Source: Glycomyces sp. YM15 (GTDB taxonomy: Bacteria; Actinomycetota; Actinomycetes; Mycobacteriales; Micromonosporaceae). Taken from it: DNA of 64,000 nucleotides. Position numbers and translations under genes: made by a program. Under the pieces are notes generated by a model. The model made no database searches. It had not been told where the DNA came from and worked only from the letters and a program-made list of their open reading frames with translations. This document shows, piece by piece, positions 8,190-16,040 of the stretch. The DNA lies in assembly GCF_016918015.1 (NCBI RefSeq), contig NZ_JAERMK010000016.1, positions 22,822 to 86,821 on the forward strand, given 5' to 3'. The first letter of the stretch is position 1. Each line of letters starts with the position of its first letter.

Positions 8190-8675
8190 GTGCGAATTGC
8201 CGCTCTCACCACTGACCTGACCGGACCGGTGCGCGACCTCATGACCACCGGTGAACCGTGGGTTCGACCCCGTGACCCTTCCGACTACTGGCTGGCCGCG
8301 GCGCTGTTCGCCGACACGTGCCCTGTCGCTCTCGCCGACAACGGGACCGTCATCGGCGCCGCCATCGGATTCCGGTCCCAGACTCACCCGGTCGACGTGT
8401 ACGTCCAGGACGTCATCGTGCACCCGGACCACCGCCGGCAAGGCATCGCGGCCGAGCTCATCGGACATGTCCGAACCGTTGCGAGCGCAGCGGGAAGCAA
8501 GCGGATCTACTTGACGTCCGAACCGGCGAACTCGGCCGCGCACGCCTCGTGGCTGGCGCTCGGGTTCACGAACCGCCGCGGCGACTACCGCGACCAGCAG
8601 ACCGGCGTGGAGGTCGTCGCCGATTTCAAAGGGCCCGGGAAAGACCGCGCGGTGTACGACCTCAACCTTGCGTGA
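8190..8675 (+). CDS. GNAT-family N-acetyltransferase
   Basis: The 161-residue protein has the GNAT fold signature: a strand VYVQDVIVHPDH followed by the acetyl-CoA-binding loop RRQGIAAEL (motif A) and a helix. ANSAAHASWLALGF then matches the family's motif B, where a residue packs near the thiol. The substrate cannot be read from the sequence. The start is GTG at 8190 with GGAGG seven bases upstream. A terminator follows the stop, so it is probably monocistronic. Confidence 0.87.
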   Translation: MRIAALTTDLTGPVRDLMTTGEPWVRPRDPSDYWLAAALFADTCPVALADNGTVIGAAIGFRSQTHPVDVYVQDVIVHPDHRRQGIAAELIGHVRTVASAAGSKRIYLTSEPANSAAHASWLALGFTNRRGDYRDQQTGVEVVADFKGPGKDRAVYDLNLA

Positions 8676-8710
8676 ACTGCTCGGATTGACCCGGAGCGCG
8701 GTAGTGAAAA

Positions 8711-8739
8711 GCGGGTCTCCGGCACGAACGGAGACCCGC
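8711..8739. terminator. terminator after the GNAT gene
   Basis: An 11-bp perfect stem (8711-8721 with 8729-8739) with a 7-base loop, preceded by GAAAA, lies 36 bases beyond the acetyltransferase stop. Confidence 0.75.
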
Positions 8740-9115
8740 CAGCCGCGTTTCCCTGAGATCAACAGGGACCCGCGCTGCGAGCCTTCGACGCCATCGGAGG
8801 CCCGCTACCGAGTTGTGCCGCTCATCAGGACTGCGTTCGGTATGCCAGCCAGTCTGCCCGCCGAAACGGCAGACCCGAAACCATGTCTCGAACCTGGACG
8901 GAACCAGTCCCCGCACGCCGCCGAGGCACGCTACTGACCTGCGTTGACATTGCGGCTCAAGCGGCACAGCGCGAAATAAAAAGGGTGCGGTCCTTGCCGA
9001 GTGCTGTTCGACCTCGGCCTGTTGAAGGGGATCAACCGGTGAAGTCAGACCAGCTGGCAAACCAAAGGAACTGAAACAGTCTCACGAACCCGTTTCAGCA
9101 ACTACGGTCAGGCAG
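8740..9115. other. 376-base stretch without a supported gene
   Basis: Open frames exist on both strands but none has coding character. A small hairpin (8852-8858 with 8868-8874) and a T-loop-like string on the minus strand near 8890 are present, but no tRNA can be folded. The last 80 bases are richer in A and T and probably hold the promoter of the following Lsr2-like gene. Confidence 0.5.
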
Positions 9116-9481
9116 ATGCCCCCGTTCAAAGACGACCTCGACGGCCGCGAAGCCGACCTTGGGATCACGTTCGGTATCGACGGTGTCCTCTACCGCATCC
9201 GGCTCTCCGTCGAACACGCCGCCGACCTGTACGAGCTCCTTGGGCCGCTGCGCGAGCGCGCCCAGTTCGTCGGCCTCGTGCAGCTGCTCGAACCGGAAGT
9301 GCCGCTGCCGGCGGTGTCATTTCCTTCAGGCAAGGACCGCGCCGCCGCTGCGCGCGCTTGGGCCGCAGCTCGCGACATTGACGTGGCAGCCAGCGGACGA
9401 GTACCGCACGCGCTCGACGGGGCGTTCGGCCTGGAACGCGCCCTTGAAGAACGCGACAACGCTGACTGCGACTCGTTCTGA
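9116..9481 (+). CDS. diverged Lsr2-family protein
   Basis: The 121-residue product keeps the Lsr2 plan: DDLDGREADLGITFGIDG at the N-terminus, the LSVEHAADLYELL helix, then a C-terminal RAWAAARDIDVAASGRVP segment matching the DNA-binding module. The RGR motif is reduced to SGR, and the linker has lost most basic residues seen in the copy at 2.1 kb. The protein could pair with the first Lsr2 and tune its filaments rather than bind DNA strongly by itself. That role is inferred. Confidence 0.8.
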   Translation: MPPFKDDLDGREADLGITFGIDGVLYRIRLSVEHAADLYELLGPLRERAQFVGLVQLLEPEVPLPAVSFPSGKDRAAAARAWAAARDIDVAASGRVPHALDGAFGLERALEERDNADCDSF

Positions 9482-9497
9482 ACCCGATCAGGTCCGA

Positions 9498-10175
9498 TCA
9501 GTGGCGCAGGTAGCGTGCGAACACCACCTCGCCGATAGCGCGCGTCTCCGCGAGCCGGAACGGACTGTCAGGGCCCTGCGGGAACGGCGCGTCGTTGACG
9601 AACCGGGGCGCGCCAGGGTGACCGACGAGGAAGGGTGCAAGCGCAACGTGGACCTCATCCACCATGTCCCGAAACATGAACATCGTGTGCATCCTCGAGC
9701 CGCCCTCGACGAGGAGCCGCTCGATACCGCGCTCGGCAAGGTCATCAAGGACGTCCCACGGCAGGACATGCCCGCCCGCGTCAACCACGGTCGCGACGGT
9801 CCCGTGCGAAGCCTGCAGCGGCCCGGCCGAGCCGCCTGCCGCGTATACGATCTTGTCGACCGCTCCTTCGGTAAAGAACCTGGCGTCGTCAGCGATCTTC
9901 CCCGAGTACGTCATGGTCACCTTCACCGGCGAGAACGGCTTGCCGGCCGCGACCCGCGCGGCACGGCGGGCTTCTGAACGCACGAGCAGGCGCGGGTCGT
10001 CACGGCGGATTGTTTCCGCTCCAACGAGGATCGCGTCAACGCTGGCGCGAACCTCGTCGACGCGGTCGAAGTCTTCCTCGTTGGAGAGGATCAGGCGTTC
10101 ACCAGTGTCGTCGTCGATGTAGCCGTCAAGGCTCATTGCTACGGAAGCGATCACGTACGGGCGAGATTTGGACAC
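9498..10175 (-). CDS. RibD C-terminal/dihydrofolate-reductase-like oxidoreductase
   Basis: The 225-residue protein matches the RibD reductase domain (PF01872). ASVAMSLDGYIDD is the N-terminal strand and loop, GAETIRRDDPRL the NADPH-binding region, and LLVEGGSRMHTMF the characteristic glycine-rich late motif. Stand-alone members reduce pyrimidine or pterin-like substrates with NADPH; the true riboflavin role requires a deaminase partner that is not present. The start is the GTG at 10175, with GAGGAG eight bases upstream; the frame stays open further but without conservation. It is divergent from a Nudix gene. Confidence 0.85.
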   Translation of the reverse strand: MSKSRPYVIASVAMSLDGYIDDDTGERLILSNEEDFDRVDEVRASVDAILVGAETIRRDDPRLLVRSEARRAARVAAGKPFSPVKVTMTYSGKIADDARFFTEGAVDKIVYAAGGSAGPLQASHGTVATVVDAGGHVLPWDVLDDLAERGIERLLVEGGSRMHTMFMFRDMVDEVHVALAPFLVGHPGAPRFVNDAPFPQGPDSPFRLAETRAIGEVVFARYLRH

Positions 10176-10256
10176 GGTGCAGCTCCTCGAGTATGGGACC
10201 CTAAGATCACTGAGCGTATCGGTCACGCCAGACACCGCAACCGTCATGGAGCACGC

Positions 10257-10676
10257 ATGGACACGGCCCGCAGGACCGCTCGAGTGTTCCTCTTCAACAG
10301 CGAGAACCGCCTGGTCCTCATCAAACGGACTCGGCCCGGCCGAGACCCGTACTGGGTGCTGCCCGGCGGCGGGATCGAACCTGGCGAAACTCCGGAAGAT
10401 GCGGTGCACCGTGAAGCGTTCGAAGAACTCGGTGCTCACATCACCGCCGTGCACGACGCGGTGACGCTGCACAGCACCCCAACGCAGATACTGTTCATCG
10501 CGAAACTGGTCGACATGGACGTGAACGCCCGCACCGGAACCGAGTTCACCAAACCGGACCGCGGCACCTACGACATCGAACTGGTCCCTCCGGAAGCACT
10601 GTCGAGCATCAACTTGCAGCCGCCTGAAGCGCTCGCGTTTCTCCGCGAGAACCCCGCAGTGTTCTCCCGAACATGA
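10257..10676 (+). CDS. Nudix hydrolase
   Basis: The 139-residue protein is a single Nudix domain. The box begins at LPGGGIEPGETPEDAV and ends with REAFEELGA, giving G-x5-E-x7-RE-x2-EELG with all metal-binding glutamates present. Family members hydrolyse nucleoside diphosphates linked to another group. The substrate is not predictable. It is one of three intact Nudix genes in the window (with 29.9 and 37.8 kb). Confidence 0.9.
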   Translation: MDTARRTARVFLFNSENRLVLIKRTRPGRDPYWVLPGGGIEPGETPEDAVHREAFEELGAHITAVHDAVTLHSTPTQILFIAKLVDMDVNARTGTEFTKPDRGTYDIELVPPEALSSINLQPPEALAFLRENPAVFSRT

Positions 10677-10717
10677 CTTGACCCGCGACCTGTGGCGCCC
10701 CAGGACGTGCGTGTTGT

Positions 10718-11299
10718 TCAAAGCATGAAGCGCTTCTTGACGTCGCGGAGGCGGCCGTTCGCTGCGTCACGGTCGAACACGTCCGGTCGGAACTGTGCAG
10801 GGTCATCCAGACCAAGCCATTCCATCCAGTCATGATGATCTTCGTGACCAGGGTCCGCGACCACGGGCTTGACCATGTTCCACCGGTAAGCTCCACCTGC
10901 GTCCTCAGGAGGACAAGCGCCGGCACCGTCGGCGCAGTTCGGATAGAACAGTCCCTCCTTCGCGCGGCTCACTGAGCCCCGGGTGACCCGGTGCCGCCAG
11001 TTGTCGCCGAAGTCGTACGTGTACAGCAGTGTTCGTCCACCGTCGAGCAGGTCGGCAACCGTTGCGGTGGTCTCGTCTCGACCGTTGAACTCCGGGTCAG
11101 CTTCCCCGTACTCGATGCCGTCCTCGGTCTCGAACACGTGCAGGTGGCAGTCGTCCCAGCCCATCGCAGCTTGGATCACCTCGTGGAGCACTTCCAAGTC
11201 GATGCGCGGGTCGAGTTCCACCAAACGCCACACGACCGGGTTGTCCACTTCGACCATTTCGATCCTGAGCCGCCACACAGGCTGTCGTGCGAACAGCAC
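10718..11299 (-). CDS. pRiA4b ORF-3-like protein
   Basis: The 193-residue product matches the plasmid pRiA4b ORF-3-like family (PF07929). It has VWRLVELDPRIDLEVLHEVI near the start, then AMGWDDCHLHVFE, YTYDFGDNWRHRV and a Cys-containing CPPEDAGGAYRW segment typical of the family. The biochemical role of this plasmid-associated family is unknown. The start is GTG at 11299, with GGAAGGAG seven bases upstream. It lies downstream of two other leftward genes and may be co-transcribed with them. Confidence 0.85.
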   Translation of the reverse strand: MLFARQPVWRLRIEMVEVDNPVVWRLVELDPRIDLEVLHEVIQAAMGWDDCHLHVFETEDGIEYGEADPEFNGRDETTATVADLLDGGRTLLYTYDFGDNWRHRVTRGSVSRAKEGLFYPNCADGAGACPPEDAGGAYRWNMVKPVVADPGHEDHHDWMEWLGLDDPAQFRPDVFDRDAANGRLRDVKKRFML

Positions 11300-11348
11300 C
11301 TGCGTCTCCTTCCGGCCGCGGTAGCGGTAGAGCTTGGTTCGGGTTTGG

Positions 11349-11612
11349 TTACGCGAGCGGCCCGAACCGGCGGAAGTCCTCGACCTGCATTTCCTGCCAC
11401 GCATCGTCGCGGACGTGCAGCTCCTTAAGGATCTTCTGTCCCACCGCCGGTGACGGTGCCTCGTCGACCAGCTGCCGGTAGAACCGCACGCGCACCGCCT
11501 CCAGCAGCAACAACTGCTGCCGTGCACGGTCGATCGCCTGCCCCAGCGCGATTTCGACGTCCAGGTCCGGCTTCTCGGTCGGGCCGTCGCCAGCGAAGCC
11601 GCGTTCACGCAC
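11349..11612 (-). CDS. small helical hypothetical protein
   Basis: This 87-residue frame overlaps the end of the HEAT-repeat gene by 8 bases, with a GTG start at 11612. The product is helical and charged (ALGQAIDRARQQLLLLEAV, then EMQVEDFRRFG) and is not recognised. There is no good ribosome binding site, so it would rely on translational coupling. It could instead be a frameshifted tail of the upstream protein. Confidence 0.5.
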   Translation of the reverse strand: MRERGFAGDGPTEKPDLDVEIALGQAIDRARQQLLLLEAVRVRFYRQLVDEAPSPAVGQKILKELHVRDDAWQEMQVEDFRRFGPLA

Positions 11613-13440
11613 CGCATCGACGTAGATCCGCGTCAACGCTGCCGCAGCGCGGCTCTTGACCGGGCTGCCATTCGTAGCCGTGGTCGAGCAGGTTCCGCAA
11701 CTGCGGCAGCAGGCCGCTCGCCTCCGGGCCGATGCCGGCGGCGACATCGGCAGCTTCAGTGAGCCAGAAGGTGATGGTGCTGTCCAAGAGGTACTGGACA
11801 TGCGGCAGCACTATGCTGGCGTCTCGCGTGAGAGCCCACAGCGCTGCGACTGCCGCAGGCCGAGTGTGTGCATCGTCGGAGCCGATGAGCGCGCGGACGT
11901 GCGGAAGCGCCGCAGCCGCGTCGGATCCGAGCGCGGCAAGCGCCTGCAATGCAGCGGTGGTGGCCAAGCCGGGGCCTGTGGAACCGGGCGCGGGAAGCTG
12001 TTCAATGAGCACGGGAACGGCCGCAGGGTCGCCCAACGTGCGAAGCGCAGCCACGGCCGCGTTCCGAGTCATGTCATGCCCGTCGCCGCGCGGGAGGCCG
12101 CGGAGGTAGCCGGCGAGCAGGGGAACGAACTCGCCTGCGGCGCCCGGGAGATCCCCGACGACTTGCACAGCCCGCCACACGTCCATGCCCGAGTCGAACG
12201 CGTCCACGAGGGACGGCACTGCTCGCTCGTCACCGAGGCGAGCGAGCGCGCGTACCGTCTCCTGATGGCATTCGCGAACCACCGGGTCGGATGCCGCCCA
12301 GGCGGCAGGCCCGTACTCGGTGCGGTGGCGTGCGGCGGCGGCCGCGAGCGCCGGCCGGGCCGCTTCCGCGATCGGGGCCGCTGCACCGAGGGCACGGGCG
12401 GCTTCAGCGGCGGTCCGGTCGTCACCGTCAAGGAGTGACGCCAGAGCGGCGATGATCGGACCATGGTCGCCTCGCCACTCGCTCATGAACCCCTGCGCCT
12501 GTTTCACGCCGTCGAGACGCAGCGCGGGATCAGGGTGTGCAAGTGCGGCAGCGAGCAGCTGTGCACGCAGTTCAGTGCGGCCCGCGAGCCCGTCATGGAA
12601 CACCTCGAGCAGGTCGGAGACCACCGTCCGTTCCAGCGCGGCCCGGTCCATGTCCTCGAATGCCGCGCGGATCTGCGGCGGCACGTCACCGGCTATCGGC
12701 TTCGGGGCTGCAGGCTCGGGCAGGCCTGCCACGGGGAAGTCGCCGAGCAGGCGGACCGCCGCGGCCACATGCGCAGCGGTGGCGTCATCCGGAGCACACT
12801 TGACCCGGTAGGCGAGCGCCCCGAACCGGACCTCCGGCACCAGTCGCGGATCTTCAGCGACGGTGTCCAGCCACGCGGTCGCGGCCGCCGCCGTCTCTGG
12901 TGCGGATTCGACCAGGGCCGCCATTGCAGCCGCAAGCGCCAACTGGACATTCGGGTGCGGCTCGGCAGCGAACCGGCCCTTGATGAAAGCGGCCGCATCG
13001 TCTGGGGCGAGACCGCAGTGCACGACCGATTCGGCCGAGGCTGCACGCACGCGAGGGTCCGCGTCGGCCGTGAACTCTCGGAAACGGTCCGCGTTCACTG
13101 CGAAACAGTCAACGATCGCATCAGCGACACCGTCGCTTTCATACCCGGCGCCGAGCCAATACGACGCTTCCTTCCCGATGCTCGCCACGAGCGACACCAC
13201 GCTGCCCCGGTCGGGCGTACGAGCGTCGGCTGCGATGTCGATCAGGAACGGCAGTGCCGCAGCCGTCGACGAGTAGATCGAACCCTGATGATGGACCTTG
13301 ACCCAGAAGTCACTGAGCGCCTGGCGTCGCCGCTCCGGGTCCGGGGACCGCAGCAGCACCAGCAGCGCCGGTACTTCGCCCGCAGGGCCGTACGCGTGAT
13401 CCAGAGCGGCCCAGTTGATAGCGTCAAGTCCAGAGAACAT
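11605..13440 (-). CDS. HEAT-repeat protein
   Basis: The 611-residue product is an alpha-solenoid. Paired helices repeat through the whole protein, for example DPRVRAASAESVVHCGL near residue 140, ALAALASLL and AAVAALRTLGDPAAVPVLIEQL near 500, and AAVAALWALTRDASIVLPHV near 560. HEAT solenoids bind proteins or nucleic acids. No enzymatic domain is seen. I chose the ATG at 13440, which begins at FSGLDAINW; the frame is open 57 bases further. Similar stand-alone HEAT proteins are common in Streptomyces, with unknown roles. Confidence 0.75.
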   Translation of the reverse strand: MFSGLDAINWAALDHAYGPAGEVPALLVLLRSPDPERRRQALSDFWVKVHHQGSIYSSTAAALPFLIDIAADARTPDRGSVVSLVASIGKEASYWLGAGYESDGVADAIVDCFAVNADRFREFTADADPRVRAASAESVVHCGLAPDDAAAFIKGRFAAEPHPNVQLALAAAMAALVESAPETAAAATAWLDTVAEDPRLVPEVRFGALAYRVKCAPDDATAAHVAAAVRLLGDFPVAGLPEPAAPKPIAGDVPPQIRAAFEDMDRAALERTVVSDLLEVFHDGLAGRTELRAQLLAAALAHPDPALRLDGVKQAQGFMSEWRGDHGPIIAALASLLDGDDRTAAEAARALGAAAPIAEAARPALAAAAARHRTEYGPAAWAASDPVVRECHQETVRALARLGDERAVPSLVDAFDSGMDVWRAVQVVGDLPGAAGEFVPLLAGYLRGLPRGDGHDMTRNAAVAALRTLGDPAAVPVLIEQLPAPGSTGPGLATTAALQALAALGSDAAAALPHVRALIGSDDAHTRPAAVAALWALTRDASIVLPHVQYLLDSTITFWLTEAADVAAGIGPEASGLLPQLRNLLDHGYEWQPGQEPRCGSVDADLRRCGA

Positions 13441-13508
13441 GCACGCATTCTCGCAGCTTGCTGTGACACTTCGACGTACATGGCACTGGGGCCTCACGGC
13501 AGCGGCCG

Positions 13509-13763
13509 TCAGCGCTTCAACAGCTCGACCCGTTCCTGCAACATCGCGAGGTCACTGGTGAGATGGTCAGCGCGTTCGCGCATGGCCACCAGATCCACAC
13601 AGATCGCTGCCGCTTCGTGTGCGTGGCCTTCAGCGCCGAGCGCAGCGACCGCTGCAGTGAGCTGACCGAGGACGTCAGCGCCCGCGCCGATGCTTCCTGC
13701 GAGATCCGAAGCGTTGCTGGTGCTACGAGTGATGGCGTCGGCAGCGTCGTTGACGGACGGCAT
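13509..13763 (-). CDS. small helical protein resembling the N-terminal domain of the deaminase toxin
   Basis: The 84-residue all-helical protein aligns by eye with the first 85 residues of the deaminase toxin at 16.0-16.8 kb. Both start with S-[VI]-[ND]-[DE]-[AV]-A, share a central LTAA-[VI]-AA, and end in RVE-x-LK. It thus looks like an orphan copy of the toxin's N-terminal, possibly export-related, domain. It has no toxin attached. The ATG at 13763 has GGAGGTTCC just upstream. Confidence 0.65.
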   Translation of the reverse strand: MPSVNDAADAITRSTSNASDLAGSIGAGADVLGQLTAAVAALGAEGHAHEAAAICVDLVAMRERADHLTSDLAMLQERVELLKR

Positions 13764-13839
13764 GGAACCTCCAGTGTGCGGGCAGGACGACAGGATATGG
13801 CGTACCGAGAGGACCGTGAATCGGGAACGTTCGCTGAAC

Positions 13840-14520
13840 TCAGCTCACAGGCGGGCCCTCATCGAGCCCGAACCAGGAGCGAACCGGCGCGACACCATCA
13901 ACCTTGACGTCAGGCCGTGCCCTCGACCTCCAAACCGCCGCGGACATTCGGTACCGGTGCACCACATGGGCTTTGCCGTCCTCCTTTGCGACGATATCGA
14001 CCCCGTCCGGTTCGTACCCGAGCTTTTCGGAGACGCGGTTCGACGCGACGTTATGGTCGTACGTGAACGTGCGCGCCCAAGCACCGTCAAGATGGTCGAA
14101 CACCAAGGCGAGTGCCGCTTCGCGCATTTCCGTACCCAGCCCTTGCCCGTGCCGGTCAAGGCGAAGCCAGGACCCGGTCGTGACCTGCCGAGTGATCGCG
14201 TAATGCTCGGCGTGGACCGCTTGCACACCGATGGGCTCGCCGTCGACGAACGCAGCAAGCTCGAGTCGCCACTTCGTGGGTTTCCAGGCGCCGAGCGCGC
14301 TCAGATTCCATTGGATGAGGCTCATGGCGCGCTCCTGGGGAGGCAGCAGCGCCCACGATCTCTCACCGGGTCCAGCGAGGAAGGGCCGCTCATCCGGGCG
14401 GTGAATCCCGGATGCGGCGGCCGCCGCGACCGCGGGCAGCTCGTCAGGGTGCGGTAGGCGCAGTTCCAGGCGAGTCGAACGGATCAGCAAGCGAAACAGC
14501 GGGATGGTGTCGGCGAGCAT
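13840..14520 (-). CDS. GNAT-family N-acetyltransferase (RimJ/RimL-like), copy 1
   Basis: The 226-residue protein belongs to the RimJ/RimL-type acetyltransferases (PF13302/PF13420 group). STRLELRLPHPDELP is the typical start, LRLDRHGQGLGTEMRE contains the acetyl-CoA loop, and NVASNRVSEKLGYEPDG is the C-terminal signature. It is a tandem paralog of the next gene upstream: both start LAD-x-[IV]-PL-[FY] and share most of the core. The ATG at 14520 is chosen for that match. The substrate is unknown; such pairs often acetylate antibiotics or protein N-termini. Confidence 0.85.
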   Translation of the reverse strand: MLADTIPLFRLLIRSTRLELRLPHPDELPAVAAAAASGIHRPDERPFLAGPGERSWALLPPQERAMSLIQWNLSALGAWKPTKWRLELAAFVDGEPIGVQAVHAEHYAITRQVTTGSWLRLDRHGQGLGTEMREAALALVFDHLDGAWARTFTYDHNVASNRVSEKLGYEPDGVDIVAKEDGKAHVVHRYRMSAAVWRSRARPDVKVDGVAPVRSWFGLDEGPPVS

Positions 14521-14567
14521 CAGCACTCCATTGAAAATCGGACGGAAGGCAGCAGGTCGTTGCGTGA

Positions 14568-15233
14568 TCAGTGCGCAGCATCGAGGAAGTACGACAGGGC
14601 ATCGTCCAAGCCCGTGACGACTACGGGCGGCCGCGTTCGGGAACGCCACTGGTCGACGGAGATCCTGAAACGCTGCGCGGTGTGCGCTTGGCGGTTCTCG
14701 CGGGCAGCGATTTCGGTGCCGTCACGGTGATACCCGACCTTCTCGGACACGCGGCACGCGGCCCGGTTCGTGTCGAAGCTCCGGGTCAACGCAGTACGGG
14801 CCCCGAGTGCGAAGGCGAACACGAGCATCGCCTCCCGCATTTCAGTGCCGAGTCCTTGACCGTGGCGGGCCAGCGTCAACCAGGACGACGACGCTACTTC
14901 GCGAGTGACCGCGAAATGCTTCGCGTACACCACTTGGACGCCAACAGGATCGTCGTCGACGAACACACCGAGCGGCAAGACCCAAGCGTCACTCGACCAC
15001 GCACCGATCGCCGCGAACTGCTGCATGACGACCGCCCGCGCACGCTCGGGTGGTGGCAGCAGTACCCAGGACTGTTGTCCAGGTCGGGCGAGATAGGGCC
15101 GCTCGTCGGGCGCATGGATGCCGGCCGCGGCGGCGGCGCCCAGGCGCGGCAGCTCCTCAGGCGTTGCCAGGCGAAGCTCCAGGCGCTCGGAGCGGATTCG
15201 GATCCCGTACAAGGGAACAGCGTCAGCGAGCAT
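14568..15233 (-). CDS. GNAT-family N-acetyltransferase (RimJ/RimL-like), copy 2
   Basis: The 221-residue paralog of the preceding gene has LELRLATPEELPRLG, the acetyl-CoA loop in LTLARHGQGLGTEMRE, and NRAACRVSEKVGYHRDG. The two genes lie 47 bases apart on the same strand and probably arose by tandem duplication with considerable divergence. The start is the ATG at 15233. Confidence 0.85.
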   Translation of the reverse strand: MLADAVPLYGIRIRSERLELRLATPEELPRLGAAAAAGIHAPDERPYLARPGQQSWVLLPPPERARAVVMQQFAAIGAWSSDAWVLPLGVFVDDDPVGVQVVYAKHFAVTREVASSSWLTLARHGQGLGTEMREAMLVFAFALGARTALTRSFDTNRAACRVSEKVGYHRDGTEIAARENRQAHTAQRFRISVDQWRSRTRPPVVVTGLDDALSYFLDAAH

Positions 15234-15302
15234 GGCCCCAGCATCAATGCGGGTGTGGGTCCGACGCAACCGCAAAACCACAACGATCCAACTTGTGGGG
15301 CA

Positions 15303-16040
15303 TCAGGACGCTCGAACCCAACTCACTGATCCCGGTGGCGTCTCGGGTGCTTCGATGAGTTCCTCAAGTACTCCCTCAACGGCACTCCAAGGGATTCTGG
15401 CGCTCTCCGGTACCGGTTCCCTTGTCTCAAGGGCGGTGTACCAGGCGACGAGATGACGAAGCGTGTCATCGTCACGAACCGGTGGTGGGGATACTGCCAA
15501 CCAGGTGCGCGCGCGGTTGACATATTGCATTGCGAGGAAGTCTCCCTCCGCGGAGATATCCACGTGCAGGGCCCCATCGGATTCGACTTCGACTCGGAGT
15601 CGTCCGTGGCGTTGCGTATCTCGTTTGAACTGGCGAAACGCTTCGATGGTCTCGTGATGGCTGTGGCACAGCTTTACGACGTTCTCGTCGCCAGCGGTGT
15701 AGGTCAGACGCATCCAAGGTGGTGGAGTCCAGCCGTCAGCGGTCCATCCAGTGGACTCCCAGCCAGCGCCAGTCGGGTCAAAGTCGTCCTCGGGGTCAGC
15801 TTCAGGAACGTCATGAAGGCCCCACACCAGGATGCCCTCGTCCGCGCCAGGAAGCCAGATTTCAACAATGTCGGGAACCTGGTTCGCGCCGTCAAGACGC
15901 GGTGGTTGCAGGCCAAGATGCTCAGCAGCGAACTGGCCAAGTTCGCGCGACCCCATGCCTTCGCTGTCCTGGTGCCTCAATGCAGCTAGGAGCTCAGGAT
16001 CGTCGGTGACAGGGAAGACTTCACCTCCGTTGACGATCAC
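15303..16040 (-). CDS. probable immunity protein (Imm1-like) for the deaminase toxin
   Basis: The 245-residue protein overlaps the end of the deaminase toxin gene by the ATGA at 16037-16040, the usual toxin-immunity arrangement. The C-terminal 60 residues contain PESARIPWSAVEGVLEELI, then PPGSVSW, resembling the Imm1 ending in which a helix is followed by P-x-x-V-x-W. Imm1 proteins include DddI, the partner of DddA. The N-terminal part is acidic and Trp-rich and not recognised. No signal peptide is seen, as expected for a cytoplasmic antidote. The immunity role is inferred mainly from position. Confidence 0.65.
   Translation of the reverse strand: MIVNGGEVFPVTDDPELLAALRHQDSEGMGSRELGQFAAEHLGLQPPRLDGANQVPDIVEIWLPGADEGILVWGLHDVPEADPEDDFDPTGAGWESTGWTADGWTPPPWMRLTYTAGDENVVKLCHSHHETIEAFRQFKRDTQRHGRLRVEVESDGALHVDISAEGDFLAMQYVNRARTWLAVSPPPVRDDDTLRHLVAWYTALETREPVPESARIPWSAVEGVLEELIEAPETPPGSVSWVRAS

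Noticed and set aside
8760-8935. A tRNA on the minus strand, suggested by a GGTTCGA string
   Set aside because: The T-stem has a mismatch and no acceptor partner or D arm lies at the right distance.
10176-10721. Extension of the RibD-like reductase upstream of GTG 10175
   Set aside because: It would cover the divergent Nudix gene; GTG 10175 has a good ribosome binding site and fits the family start.
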